Position numbers and translations under genes: made by a program. A stretch of 35,009 nucleotides of DNA, taken from the NCBI RefSeq assembly GCF_010548145.1, contig NZ_JAAGLN010000054.1:1-35009 (forward strand), given 5' to 3'. The notes beneath the pieces are model-generated. The model ran no database searches, had not been told where the DNA came from, and worked only from the letters and a program-made list of their open reading frames with translations. The stretch comes from Streptomyces sp. SID10853 (lineage in GTDB: Bacteria; Actinomycetota; Actinomycetes; Streptomycetales; Streptomycetaceae). Shown piece by piece: positions 15,150-22,412 of the stretch; the first letter of the stretch is position 1; every line of letters starts with the position of its first letter.

Positions 15150-15689
15150 ATGCCCACCGACGATCTTCCCGAGACGTTCCACGTCACCACTGAAGAGCAG
15201 CTGCGCGCCGTTTCCAGTCTCACGCGTCACCGGATCATGGCCGTGCTCCGCTTCGAGCCCGCGACGATCACGCAGATCGCCGAGCGAGTGGGCCTGGCGA
15301 AGGGGAGTTCCAGCTACCACGTACGGCTGCTCGAACGGGCCGGCCTGGTGCGGGTGGTACGGACGCGGAAGGTCCGGGGCGTCACCGAGCGGTACTACGC
15401 AATGGCAGCGCGCACGATCGTGCTGCCCGATCCGGGAGCGGGAGGGCCGGATGTGCTGATGCGGCATGCGGTGGCGGACCTGGAGGCGGCGCCCGCGGAC
15501 GGCGAGCGGCACGTACGGATGGCCCATCTGCGGCTCACCGGGGAGCAGTTCGCGGAGCTGGGGGCGCGGCTGCAGGCGCTGGCGGACGAGTACCGGCAGC
15601 TGTCCGATCCGTCACTGCCGGACGCCTCACTCGTCTTCGCGCTGTTCCACCCGGCAGCGCGTGAGCAGGCCGAGAGGGACACCGAATGA
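15150..15689 (+). CDS. ArsR-family winged-helix transcriptional regulator
   Basis: A 179-residue regulator. The winged helix occupies residues 13-80: EEQLRAVSSLTRHRIMAVLRF, then ITQIAERVGLAKGSSSYHVRLLERAGLV and the wing VVRTRKVRGVTERYYA. The C-terminal half is helical and likely forms the dimer or ligand part. No metal-binding CxC is seen, so a metal sensor is unlikely. ATG 15150 directly follows the operator dyad and lacks a Shine-Dalgarno sequence, suggesting leaderless translation or autorepression across the start. It is coupled to the MFS exporter downstream by an ATGA overlap, a common pair in Streptomyces resistance or efflux loci. Confidence 0.92.
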   Translation: MPTDDLPETFHVTTEEQLRAVSSLTRHRIMAVLRFEPATITQIAERVGLAKGSSSYHVRLLERAGLVRVVRTRKVRGVTERYYAMAARTIVLPDPGAGGPDVLMRHAVADLEAAPADGERHVRMAHLRLTGEQFAELGARLQALADEYRQLSDPSLPDASLVFALFHPAAREQAERDTE

Positions 15690-16981
15690 CGCCGGATGCA
15701 CGGACGTTACCGACCGGGTTCGGGCGGCTGTGGACTGCGCAGACGGTGTCCTCGCTCGGCGACGGGGTGTCCCAAGCCGCGCTGCCGCTGCTCGCGTTGG
15801 CGTTGACGCGGAATCCCATGGCACTCGCCGTCGTCACGGCCGCCGGGACGCTGCCGTGGCTGCTCCTCGGGGTGCTCGGCGGTGCGCTGGTCGACCGCTG
15901 GGACCGCCGGCGCACGATGTGGGTCATGGACGCGGCGCGTGCGGTGCTGCTCGCGACACCGGCGGCAGCCGCCACACTCGGCATGCTGAGCATCCCGCTG
16001 CTCGCGGCCGTTGCCTTCCTGCTCGGCCTCGGCGGACTCTTCTTCGACACGGCCGCCACGGCCTACCTGCCGGATCTGCTCGGCCGCGCCCCCGCCGTCC
16101 TGGAGCGCGCCAACTCCCGCCTGCGCGGCGCCCAGACCGCCGCGTCCGGTTTCGCGGGGCCGCCTGCGGGCAGTGCGCTGCTCGCACTCGGGCGGGCGTT
16201 GCCGCTGCTGGCCGACGCGGTGTCGTTCGCGCTCTCCGCGCTGCTCGTACGGTCGCTGCCTGCCGCACCCCCGGCCGTACCGCAGGCGCGTGAGCCGCTG
16301 CTGCGGCAGGCGCGGGCCGGCGCCTCGTACGTGTTCCGGGACCAGTTGCTGCTCGGGCTCGCGCTGCGTCCGGCGGTCGGGAACATCGCCTTCCTCGCCG
16401 TGGAGACCGTACTGGCCCTCTTCGCGCACGATCGTCTCGGCATCGGCGCCTTCGGGTTCGGCCTCCTCCTCACGGCGGAGGCCACCGGCGGACTGCTCGG
16501 CTCGGGCATCGCCTCCCCTCTCGGCCGACGACTCGGCACCGGGGCCGCGCTCACCTGTACGGCCGCGGTCGAGGGACTCGCCATCCTGGCCCTCGCCGCT
16601 GCCCCGGACCCGTACGTCGCCGGCCTCGCACTCGCCGTCTGCGGAGCGGGCATGGGCGCCACGATGGTGCTCGGCCCCTCCCTCCGGCAGGCGATCGTCC
16701 CCGCTCGCCTGATGGGCCGGGTCGCCTCCACCTCGCGCATGCTCGCCATGTGCGCCGCCCCGTTCGGCGCCTTCATCGGCGGCTGGCTGGCCGCCACCTA
16801 CGACGTACGCACCCCGCTCTACACCGCCGCCGGCCTTCTCCTCACCATGACCGCCGTCACGGCGACCATGACCGGCAACCGCCGGGTCGAGGCGGCGCTG
16901 CGTGCCGCCGCCGCGGCCGATGAGCGGGAGCAGCAGGAGCAGCCGGAATGCTGGGATCCCGTTCAGGGGAGTCCCCTTTAG
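15686..16981 (+). CDS. MFS exporter (DHA3-like) with a TTA codon
   Basis: A 431-residue permease with about 12 hydrophobic segments. The N-terminal LWTAQTVSSLGDGVSQAALPLLAL and the loop GALVDRWDRRRTMWVMDAARAVLL fit the DHA3 (macrolide-efflux/enterobactin-exporter-like) group. It overlaps the ArsR gene by 4 bp, so efflux of the regulator's ligand is likely. Codon 8 (15707-15709) is TTA, the rare leucine codon read in Streptomyces by the bldA tRNA, so the exporter may be made only late in growth or during development. The C-terminus ends in a Glu/Gln-rich tail. Substrate unknown. Confidence 0.88.
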   Translation: MTPDARTLPTGFGRLWTAQTVSSLGDGVSQAALPLLALALTRNPMALAVVTAAGTLPWLLLGVLGGALVDRWDRRRTMWVMDAARAVLLATPAAAATLGMLSIPLLAAVAFLLGLGGLFFDTAATAYLPDLLGRAPAVLERANSRLRGAQTAASGFAGPPAGSALLALGRALPLLADAVSFALSALLVRSLPAAPPAVPQAREPLLRQARAGASYVFRDQLLLGLALRPAVGNIAFLAVETVLALFAHDRLGIGAFGFGLLLTAEATGGLLGSGIASPLGRRLGTGAALTCTAAVEGLAILALAAAPDPYVAGLALAVCGAGMGATMVLGPSLRQAIVPARLMGRVASTSRMLAMCAAPFGAFIGGWLAATYDVRTPLYTAAGLLLTMTAVTATMTGNRRVEAALRAAAAADEREQQEQPECWDPVQGSPL

Positions 16982-17092
16982 TCCCTTGGGCTCCGGGATG
17001 TCGTTGAGCGAGTGCTGAGCCCGGCCCGGCGGGCCTTGCCCCGGCCCGAGTGCGGCGGGCGCCCGGTCTCCACGGGCTTCGGACCTGTCAGC

Positions 17093-17117
17093 CGCCCGGC
17101 CTGTCGGTGTCCGGGCG
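17093..17117 (-). terminator. Possible terminator after the phosphotriesterase-family gene
   Basis: CGCCCGG (17093-17099) and CCGGGCG (17111-17117) form a 7-bp GC stem with an 11-base loop, 15 bases after the minus-strand stop. No T-run follows. The short gap 16982-17131 holds no coding sequence. Confidence 0.4.
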
Positions 17118-17131
17118 CGTACGGCTCCGTG

Positions 17132-18223
17132 TCACCGCCCGGGCGGCTGCCCCGGGGAAGCCGCCCGGGTCCGCCCCGTGAGCATGCGGGCGGGGTTCTG
17201 GCGGGTGAGGGTGTCGATCAGGGCGCGGTCGATTCCGCGGGCCGCGAGCATTTCGGTGAAGACCGTGGGGACGTAGATGAGCCCGTTGCCGCCGTGCTGG
17301 GTCCACATCTGCTTGAGGAAGAGGTCGTGGCTGAGCAGCAGCTGTCCTGCGTGGCCGTGGTCGATGTGGCCGGCGACGGCATCCGCCGTGTCGGTGGACG
17401 CGGGTGACTCGCCCTCCTTCGGGAACGTGACGTCCATACCGATCATGTCGAATTCGAGCCACACGCCGCGATCAGCCACCGAGCGCTGGTAGTCGACGTC
17501 GGCGCCGGAGGGGTCCATGTGCGCCAGGACGACCTTCGCCGGTTCGACGCCCACCTCGTCGAGCACGATGTCGAGCACCTCGTGTGCCCTTCGCTGCCAG
17601 CCGGGCAGGTGGACCATCAACGGGACGGACGGGTGGCCGAGTTGTGCCAGCGCGGCCGCCCGGAGCGATCCGCGCTCGGCCGCGGTGAACTCGGGGGACA
17701 CCCCGATCTCGCCGATGACGCCGGGCCGGACGCCGGAGTCTCCCACACCGTTGGCGAGCTCGTCCGTGATCGCGGCCGCCTGCCGGTCGACCTCGCCGGC
17801 CGGGATCCGGTCGGCCTCGAACTTCTCCAGGTAGGCGCCGCACCCCATGACGATGTTGAGGCCGCTGCGGCGCGCGAGGTCGAGGAGGCGCTGGGGATCG
17901 CGTCCGATGGTGGGGCTGGAGGTCACGTCGACGACCGTGCGCCCGCCCACGGCCTGGAAGGCCGCCACCTCACGGTGTACGTCGTCGACCGGCTTGGCGC
18001 TGACGTTGTCGAAGCAGCAGTAGGGGTCGTGCCGCAGAGCCCAGGCGGAGGAGGCGCTGACTTTCTCGTTCCTGAGCGCCGCGGAGAACCGGTAGCTCGG
18101 CTCGTCGAGCACGCTCGACAGGTTGTTGAACAGGTGCTCGTGGGGCAGTACGAGACCCAGCTCGGCCGCCGGCACCGCCCCCGTGACGGTCTGGACGTAC
18201 GGCTGCCCGCCGGTGCCGGTCAT
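17132..18223 (-). CDS. Phosphotriesterase-family metal-dependent hydrolase
   Basis: A 363-residue amidohydrolase-superfamily enzyme of the phosphotriesterase/PHP group. Metal-site residues are visible: His28-x-His30 in VLPHEHLF, His205 (MVHLPGW), His235 (VLAHMDPSG) and Asp300 (LLLSHDLF). The bridging position is Glu172 in VIGEIGVSPE rather than the carboxylated Lys of classic phosphotriesterases. Glu bridging is known from the E. coli PHP type. Members hydrolyse lactones, phosphorylated sugar lactones or esters, so a lactonase is more likely than organophosphate hydrolysis. ATG 18223 overlaps the stop of the transporter gene (ATGA). Last gene of the LacI-controlled minus arm. Confidence 0.9.
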   Translation of the reverse strand: MTGTGGQPYVQTVTGAVPAAELGLVLPHEHLFNNLSSVLDEPSYRFSAALRNEKVSASSAWALRHDPYCCFDNVSAKPVDDVHREVAAFQAVGGRTVVDVTSSPTIGRDPQRLLDLARRSGLNIVMGCGAYLEKFEADRIPAGEVDRQAAAITDELANGVGDSGVRPGVIGEIGVSPEFTAAERGSLRAAALAQLGHPSVPLMVHLPGWQRRAHEVLDIVLDEVGVEPAKVVLAHMDPSGADVDYQRSVADRGVWLEFDMIGMDVTFPKEGESPASTDTADAVAGHIDHGHAGQLLLSHDLFLKQMWTQHGGNGLIYVPTVFTEMLAARGIDRALIDTLTRQNPARMLTGRTRAASPGQPPGR

Positions 18224-19233
18224 GATGCGCCCGCCGACGACGCGGAGCGGGAGGGGATCATGCCGATACCTGCCGCGACCAGGGCGATGACGGTGCCGAT
18301 GACCGTCACCACATGCAGAGGCTGGCCGACGGACGGGCTGATCACGTCGAGGAGCAGTGAGCCGACCAGCTGCCCGGCGATCGAGGCGAGCCCGAGCAGC
18401 AGGAGGCCGAGTCCGCGTACCAGCAGTGCCATGAAGGCGATGGAGAGCAGGCCGAGCACACCGCCCGTGTACATCCACCAGGTGCTGGGGAGCGTGAAGC
18501 TCACCGAGCCGGTGGAGGCGCGCACCAGCAGCCCGATCCCCAGGACGACGAATCCCACCAGGAAGTTGAGTCCGATCGAGACCAGCATGGACCCGCTGCC
18601 CTGAGCGACGGCGGAGTTGCCCGCGGGCTGCCAGCCGGCGAGCAGTCCGGCGGCGAACGGCAGGACCGCCAGCGCGATGGCTCCGGGGACCTGGAAGTTC
18701 GGTGAGATCGCGACGGCCGTCGCGACGATGGCCAGCAGCGCGCCCAGCCCGCGGGGGAGTGTGATGGGCTGCTTGATCGTGGACGTGGCCCCGAGCCGGT
18801 CGCAGACCACACCCGAGATGACGAGCCCGGAGATCAGCGCGATCTGGAAGACCGCGACGCCGAGCGTGCCGACGGTGATGCCCTCGGAGAGCACGACGGC
18901 GGCGCCGCACAGGCCCGCGACACAGTTCCACCAGGGAATCGTGCCGTCGCGGAGCTTGCGGGGGACGCTCAGCGCCTGCCGGCGGGTGGTCGGCCGGGCG
19001 AACACGATGACGGCCATCAGGATCAGGCCGGTGCCGAAGGAGATGACGGCTGCGGCGTTCCCGTCGTTGATGTTCTTGCCCAGAGCGCCGTTGACGGTGG
19101 ACTGCAGGGGGCTGAGCAGTCCGGCCAGCACGGTGGCCAGGACCAGCACTGCCGTGGTGGCGCGGCGGGCTGTGCGCGCTGGTGCTGCGGGCGCGGTGCC
19201 CGGTTCGGGTCCTGCGGTGTTGAGGCTTGTCAT
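18220..19233 (-). CDS. DMT-family transporter with two YdcZ/DUF606 halves
   Basis: A 337-residue membrane protein with about 10 hydrophobic helices, built as two homologous five-helix halves. The first starts near LVLATVLAGLLSPLQSTVNGALGK and the second near LVSIGLNFLVGFVVLGIGLLV, a fused form of the DUF606/YdcZ group of the drug/metabolite transporter superfamily. AAGGAG lies about 10 bases before the ATG. It is coupled to the downstream hydrolase by a 4-bp overlap and separated from the upstream amidotransferase-like gene by 156 bases without obvious coding content. It presumably moves the substrate or product of the LacI-regulated enzymes. Confidence 0.88.
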   Translation of the reverse strand: MTSLNTAGPEPGTAPAAPARTARRATTAVLVLATVLAGLLSPLQSTVNGALGKNINDGNAAAVISFGTGLILMAVIVFARPTTRRQALSVPRKLRDGTIPWWNCVAGLCGAAVVLSEGITVGTLGVAVFQIALISGLVISGVVCDRLGATSTIKQPITLPRGLGALLAIVATAVAISPNFQVPGAIALAVLPFAAGLLAGWQPAGNSAVAQGSGSMLVSIGLNFLVGFVVLGIGLLVRASTGSVSFTLPSTWWMYTGGVLGLLSIAFMALLVRGLGLLLLGLASIAGQLVGSLLLDVISPSVGQPLHVVTVIGTVIALVAAGIGMIPSRSASSAGAS

Positions 19234-19389
19234 CGTGTATTCGCTCTCCTTTGAGCCAGTATGTCCGACGGGACCGATGCAATCTCTGGGCGTGTGGGGG
19301 TTGTCATAGCGGGCGCGGGCGTCCGTGCTCGCTGTCGCGGCCTTGCCGGCCCGGCGGGCGGTGGCCCGACGGGCCTGGCTCCTGCGGGG

Positions 19390-20142
19390 TCAGGCCGAGG
19401 GGCCGGCGAGCCAGGTGACGGCCTGGTGGAAGAGCTGCTGGTAGCCCTCCCACTCGATGAACTCGGTCGGGGCCCAGTGCGGCGAGATGTCCGATGCGAA
19501 GGCGAGGGTGCGCCCCGCGCCCTCTTCGCGGACCGCGAGCAGGGGGCGCGATTCGATCGTGGCGAGCACGTGCGCGTCCGGCTTCGCGGTGAGCCGCTGG
19601 TAGCCGAGGAGGATCGGCCACTGGGCCGCCAGTCCGGTCGTGACCTCGTGCGCCTCCCCGGTCAGCTCGCCCCCCACGCCTTCGGGGCACTCCACGCGGT
19701 CGTCGTACGGGAGGATCTGCACCGGCAGGATGTCCTCGATCGGGGTCGCGTGGTAATTGGCCTTGGCCTGGAAGCCCTGGAAACTCAGGTAGCCGCCGGC
19801 CATGGCGAGGCCGCCGCCCTGCCGGACCCACTCGGCGAGAAGCTTGAGCCGGTTCGGGAACGGGCGCCCCTGGGCGAACACCTGCGGGTGGAGCAGCAGC
19901 GAGTTCGCGCCGATGTCCGACAGGATCACCACGTCGAAGGCGTTCAGCTTCTCCAGGGTCTCCGGGAAGTGGGCCGCCACATCGTGCGAGAGCAGATGTG
20001 TGACCTCGTGGCCCGCACGCTGCAGGGCCTGGAGCAGCGGGGTGACGCCCACTTCCAGCTGGGCGTGGGGGAAGGCGTCGTAGCCCTTGAAGTCGGTGGA
20101 TGCGTTGATCCAGGACTCGCCTGCGATGAGTACGCGGCTCAC
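19390..20142 (-). CDS. Glutamine amidotransferase-like (ThuA/COG5426-type) protein
   Basis: A 250-residue flavodoxin-like alpha/beta protein of the class I glutamine-amidotransferase-like superfamily. It starts SRVLIAGESWINASTDFKGYDAF, with FDVVILSDIGANSLLLHP near 75 and the elbow region GGGLAMAGGYLSFQGFQAKANYH near 120. The elbow has GGYLS where true amidotransferases have a nucleophilic Cys, so it is not expected to hydrolyse glutamine. It may bind or act on a sugar-like ligand. GTG 20142 is chosen because GAGGAGGT lies 4-5 bases upstream. It is the first gene of the minus arm, divergent from lacI across the operator cluster. Exact function unknown. Confidence 0.8.
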   Translation of the reverse strand: MSRVLIAGESWINASTDFKGYDAFPHAQLEVGVTPLLQALQRAGHEVTHLLSHDVAAHFPETLEKLNAFDVVILSDIGANSLLLHPQVFAQGRPFPNRLKLLAEWVRQGGGLAMAGGYLSFQGFQAKANYHATPIEDILPVQILPYDDRVECPEGVGGELTGEAHEVTTGLAAQWPILLGYQRLTAKPDAHVLATIESRPLLAVREEGAGRTLAFASDISPHWAPTEFIEWEGYQQLFHQAVTWLAGPSA

Positions 20143-20163
20143 ACGTACCTCCTCAAAGATTGT

Positions 20164-20190
20164 GCGCAACGTTGCGCTAGTTTTGCGCAA
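20164..20190. promoter_or_regulatory. LacI-family operator pair between divergent genes
   Basis: GCGCAACGTTGCGC (20164-20177) is a perfect 14-bp palindrome and TTGCGCAA (20183-20190) a perfect 8-bp palindrome. Both contain the central CG-centred half-sites typical of LacI/GalR regulators. They lie between the amidotransferase-like gene and lacI, so one protein could repress both directions. Confidence 0.8.
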
Positions 20191-20267
20191 CGATAGAAGG
20201 GTGTGGATGCGCCGTCAATGCCCTACCGTGACCGCACTAGACTGCGGGAAAGGTGAGGGAGGTTCGG

Positions 20268-21275
20268 ATGACGTTGACCAGCGTTGCGCAACATGCGCAG
20301 GTGTCGGCCTCGACGGTGTCGCGGTACTTGCGCGGACAGCTGAAGGTCCAGCCGGAAACAGCGGCCCGCATCGACGCCGCAGTGCGCGAGCTGAACTACG
20401 AAGTACCGGTCGCGGCCCCGTCAGGACCCCGCGCGGGCCGCCCCGTCATCGCCCTGGTCGTACCGGACCTGGTCAACCCGTTCTTCGCGGACCTGGCCGA
20501 AGAGGTCGCCGCGGCGGCCGCCGTCAGCGGAGTGGCACTCGTCGTGGGAATCACCGGCCAGCAGGCCAGGCGCGAGTCACTCTTCAGCGACTTCGCCGCC
20601 TCGACCGAAGCCATCGACGGGCTGATCTACGTCGGAATGCACCGCCAGAACCCCCGGCTGACCCAGGCGATCGCCGACGGCCTGCCCGTGGTCCTCCTCG
20701 ACGAAGAGGTCGCCAGCCCGTCCGAGGTCGACACCATCGCCGTCGACAACTACAGCGGCGCCCACCAGGCGACGTCCTACCTGGTGCAGCTGGGACACCG
20801 GCGCATCATGCACATCGCCGGGCCGCGCGAGCTGTCCACCACCCGCGACCGGCTGCGCGGCTACCGGGACGCCATGGCCCACGCGGGGCTGGAGGTCGAC
20901 GAGGACCTCGTCCTGCACGGCCCCTACACCGAGCAGTTCGGCGCCAGCACGTTCCCCTACCTCGCGAGCGCCGCGCACCCGCCGACCGCGGCCTTCGTGG
21001 GCAGTGACATCGTCGCGGTCGGCATCCTCGGCGCCGCGGAACTGCACGGGCTGCGCATCCCGGAGGACCTCTCGGTCATCGGCTGCGACGGCATCCGGGT
21101 CGGCGAGTGGCTGCGCCCCAAACTCACCACCCTGCAGCAGCCCGTCGCCGACCTCGCGCGCACGGCGCTGGAAGTGGTCCAGAACCGGATCGAAGCCCCG
21201 GACGGCGCCCGGGTGACGAAGTCCTTCCCCCTGCACCTCGTGATCCGCGGCTCCGCGGTTCCCCCGCAGCACTGA
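20268..21275 (+). CDS. LacI-family transcriptional regulator
   Basis: A 335-residue regulator. The LacI helix-turn-helix and hinge are at residues 1-50 (TLTSVAQHAQVSASTVSRYLRGQLKVQPETAARIDAAVRELNYEV). The periplasmic-binding-protein-like sensor domain begins at PVIALVVPDLVNPFFADLAEEV and ends near TKSFPLHLVIRGS, including the usual DNYSGAHQATSYLVQLGHRRIMHI block. ATG 20268 with GGGAGG five bases upstream is preferred over GTG 20253. It is divergent from the amidotransferase-transporter-hydrolase arm and followed 14 bases later by the M20 gene. TTGCGCAA sites in and before the gene indicate autoregulation plus control of both arms. Confidence 0.95.
   Translation: MTLTSVAQHAQVSASTVSRYLRGQLKVQPETAARIDAAVRELNYEVPVAAPSGPRAGRPVIALVVPDLVNPFFADLAEEVAAAAAVSGVALVVGITGQQARRESLFSDFAASTEAIDGLIYVGMHRQNPRLTQAIADGLPVVLLDEEVASPSEVDTIAVDNYSGAHQATSYLVQLGHRRIMHIAGPRELSTTRDRLRGYRDAMAHAGLEVDEDLVLHGPYTEQFGASTFPYLASAAHPPTAAFVGSDIVAVGILGAAELHGLRIPEDLSVIGCDGIRVGEWLRPKLTTLQQPVADLARTALEVVQNRIEAPDGARVTKSFPLHLVIRGSAVPPQH
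20284..20291. promoter_or_regulatory. Third TTGCGCAA site inside the start of lacI
   Basis: TTGCGCAA recurs at codons 6-8 of the lacI gene (20284-20291), 94 bases after the end of the first pair. The spacing would allow looping or roadblock autorepression. Confidence 0.55.
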
Positions 21276-21289
21276 CAGGAGACACTCGC

Positions 21290-22405
21290 GTGCTCGACCC
21301 CGTTTCGCTGACCCAGCAGCTCGTCGGCCTCGACACCAGGGCGGGGAACGAGAAGTCCGCCGCCGGGCTCCTCGCTCCGATCCTCACCGACGCCGGTTTC
21401 AGTGTGCGCACCGACGAGCCGGAGCCCGGACGGGTCAATCTCGTCGCCCGCTTCGGCAGCCGCACCCCGCTCACCCTGACCGGGCACCTGGACACCGTCC
21501 CCGCCGACGCGGCCGGCTGGTCGTTCGACCCGCTGGTCGGCGACATCAAGGACGGCCGGCTCCGCGGGCGCGGCAGCAGCGACATGAAGGCCGGTGTGGC
21601 CTGCATGGTGGCGGCCGCTACCCACCGGGTCGCGACCCACCCCGCCGAAACCGACGTACAGCTCGTTCTCACCTTCGGCGAGGAGACCGGGTGTGAGGGA
21701 GCGGCGCGGCTGGAGGGTCTGACACCGAGTCCCGTGCTGCTGGTCGCCGAACCCACCGCCAACAGAATCGTCCTCGGTCACAAGGGTGTTCTGTGGCTGC
21801 GGCTCACCGCCGAAGGCCGCAGCGCACACGGGTCACGGCCCGAACTCGGCGACAACGCGCTCGCCCGGCTCGCCGCGGCGGCGGTACGGATCCACGAGCA
21901 CCAGGACTGGCCGCGCAGCGCGACACACGGTGCGGCCACCGTCAACGTCGGCACCTTCCACGCGGGCGTCCAGCCCAATCTCGTCCCCGACCACGCCGAG
22001 TTGATGCTCGACATCCGTACCATCCCGGGGTTCGGCTCCGACGACGCGCTCCTGGCGGTCGAGCGGCTGGCCGGCCCCGGCACCGGGATCGAGCGCGTAC
22101 TCGACCTGAACGGCGTGGCCACCGATCCTGCCACCGCCCTCGTCCGCGACCTCGCCGACGTCCTGCGCCCCGCGGAAGCCGACGGGCGTCCGGAGTACGC
22201 GACCTACTTCACCGACGCGTCGGTGCTGGCCCAGAAGCTGGACGCCCGCGCGGTCGTCATCTACGGTCCTGGCGACCCAGACCAGGCGCATGTCACGGAC
22301 GAGACCTGCTCCGTGGCGGCGATCCCCGAGGCGGCCGATGCCATGCACCGGCTGCTCGCTGCCTGGAGCGGAGACCGGTCGGCCGTCGCGTCACCTTCTC
22401 ACTGA
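21290..22405 (+). CDS. M20-family metallo-amidohydrolase (ArgE/DapE-like)
   Basis: A 371-residue zinc amidohydrolase. Metal and catalytic motifs are in order: LTGHLDTVPA, GRGSSDMKAG, FGEETGCEG (catalytic Glu pair), VAEPTANRIVLGHKG, the dimerisation-domain SAHGSRPELGDNAL, and the C-terminal YGPGDPDQAHVTDE with the last His ligand. The GTG start at 21290 has AGGAGA seven bases upstream and lies 14 bases after lacI, in the same operon. Family members remove N-acyl groups from amino acids or cleave dipeptide-like amides. Together with the lactonase-like hydrolase of the opposite arm it points to breakdown of an amide- or lactone-containing compound. It ends 7 bases before the convergent synthase gene. 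Confidence 0.92.
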   Translation: MLDPVSLTQQLVGLDTRAGNEKSAAGLLAPILTDAGFSVRTDEPEPGRVNLVARFGSRTPLTLTGHLDTVPADAAGWSFDPLVGDIKDGRLRGRGSSDMKAGVACMVAAATHRVATHPAETDVQLVLTFGEETGCEGAARLEGLTPSPVLLVAEPTANRIVLGHKGVLWLRLTAEGRSAHGSRPELGDNALARLAAAAVRIHEHQDWPRSATHGAATVNVGTFHAGVQPNLVPDHAELMLDIRTIPGFGSDDALLAVERLAGPGTGIERVLDLNGVATDPATALVRDLADVLRPAEADGRPEYATYFTDASVLAQKLDARAVVIYGPGDPDQAHVTDETCSVAAIPEAADAMHRLLAAWSGDRSAVASPSH

Positions 22406-22412
22406 CGGAGCG

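Noticed and set aside
16966..16978. AGGGGAGTCCCCT palindrome at the end of the DHA3-like MFS gene as a terminator
   Set aside because: The arms meet with a single-base centre, which cannot form a hairpin loop; it is probably coincidental.
19390..20142. Active glutamine amidotransferase
   Set aside because: The nucleophile-elbow Cys is absent (GGYLS), so glutaminase function is not supported.
17132..22405. A dedicated quorum-quenching operon
   Set aside because: The lactonase plus deacylase combination is suggestive, but the M20 protein is ArgE/DapE-like and no signal-specific feature is visible; kept only as a testable idea.
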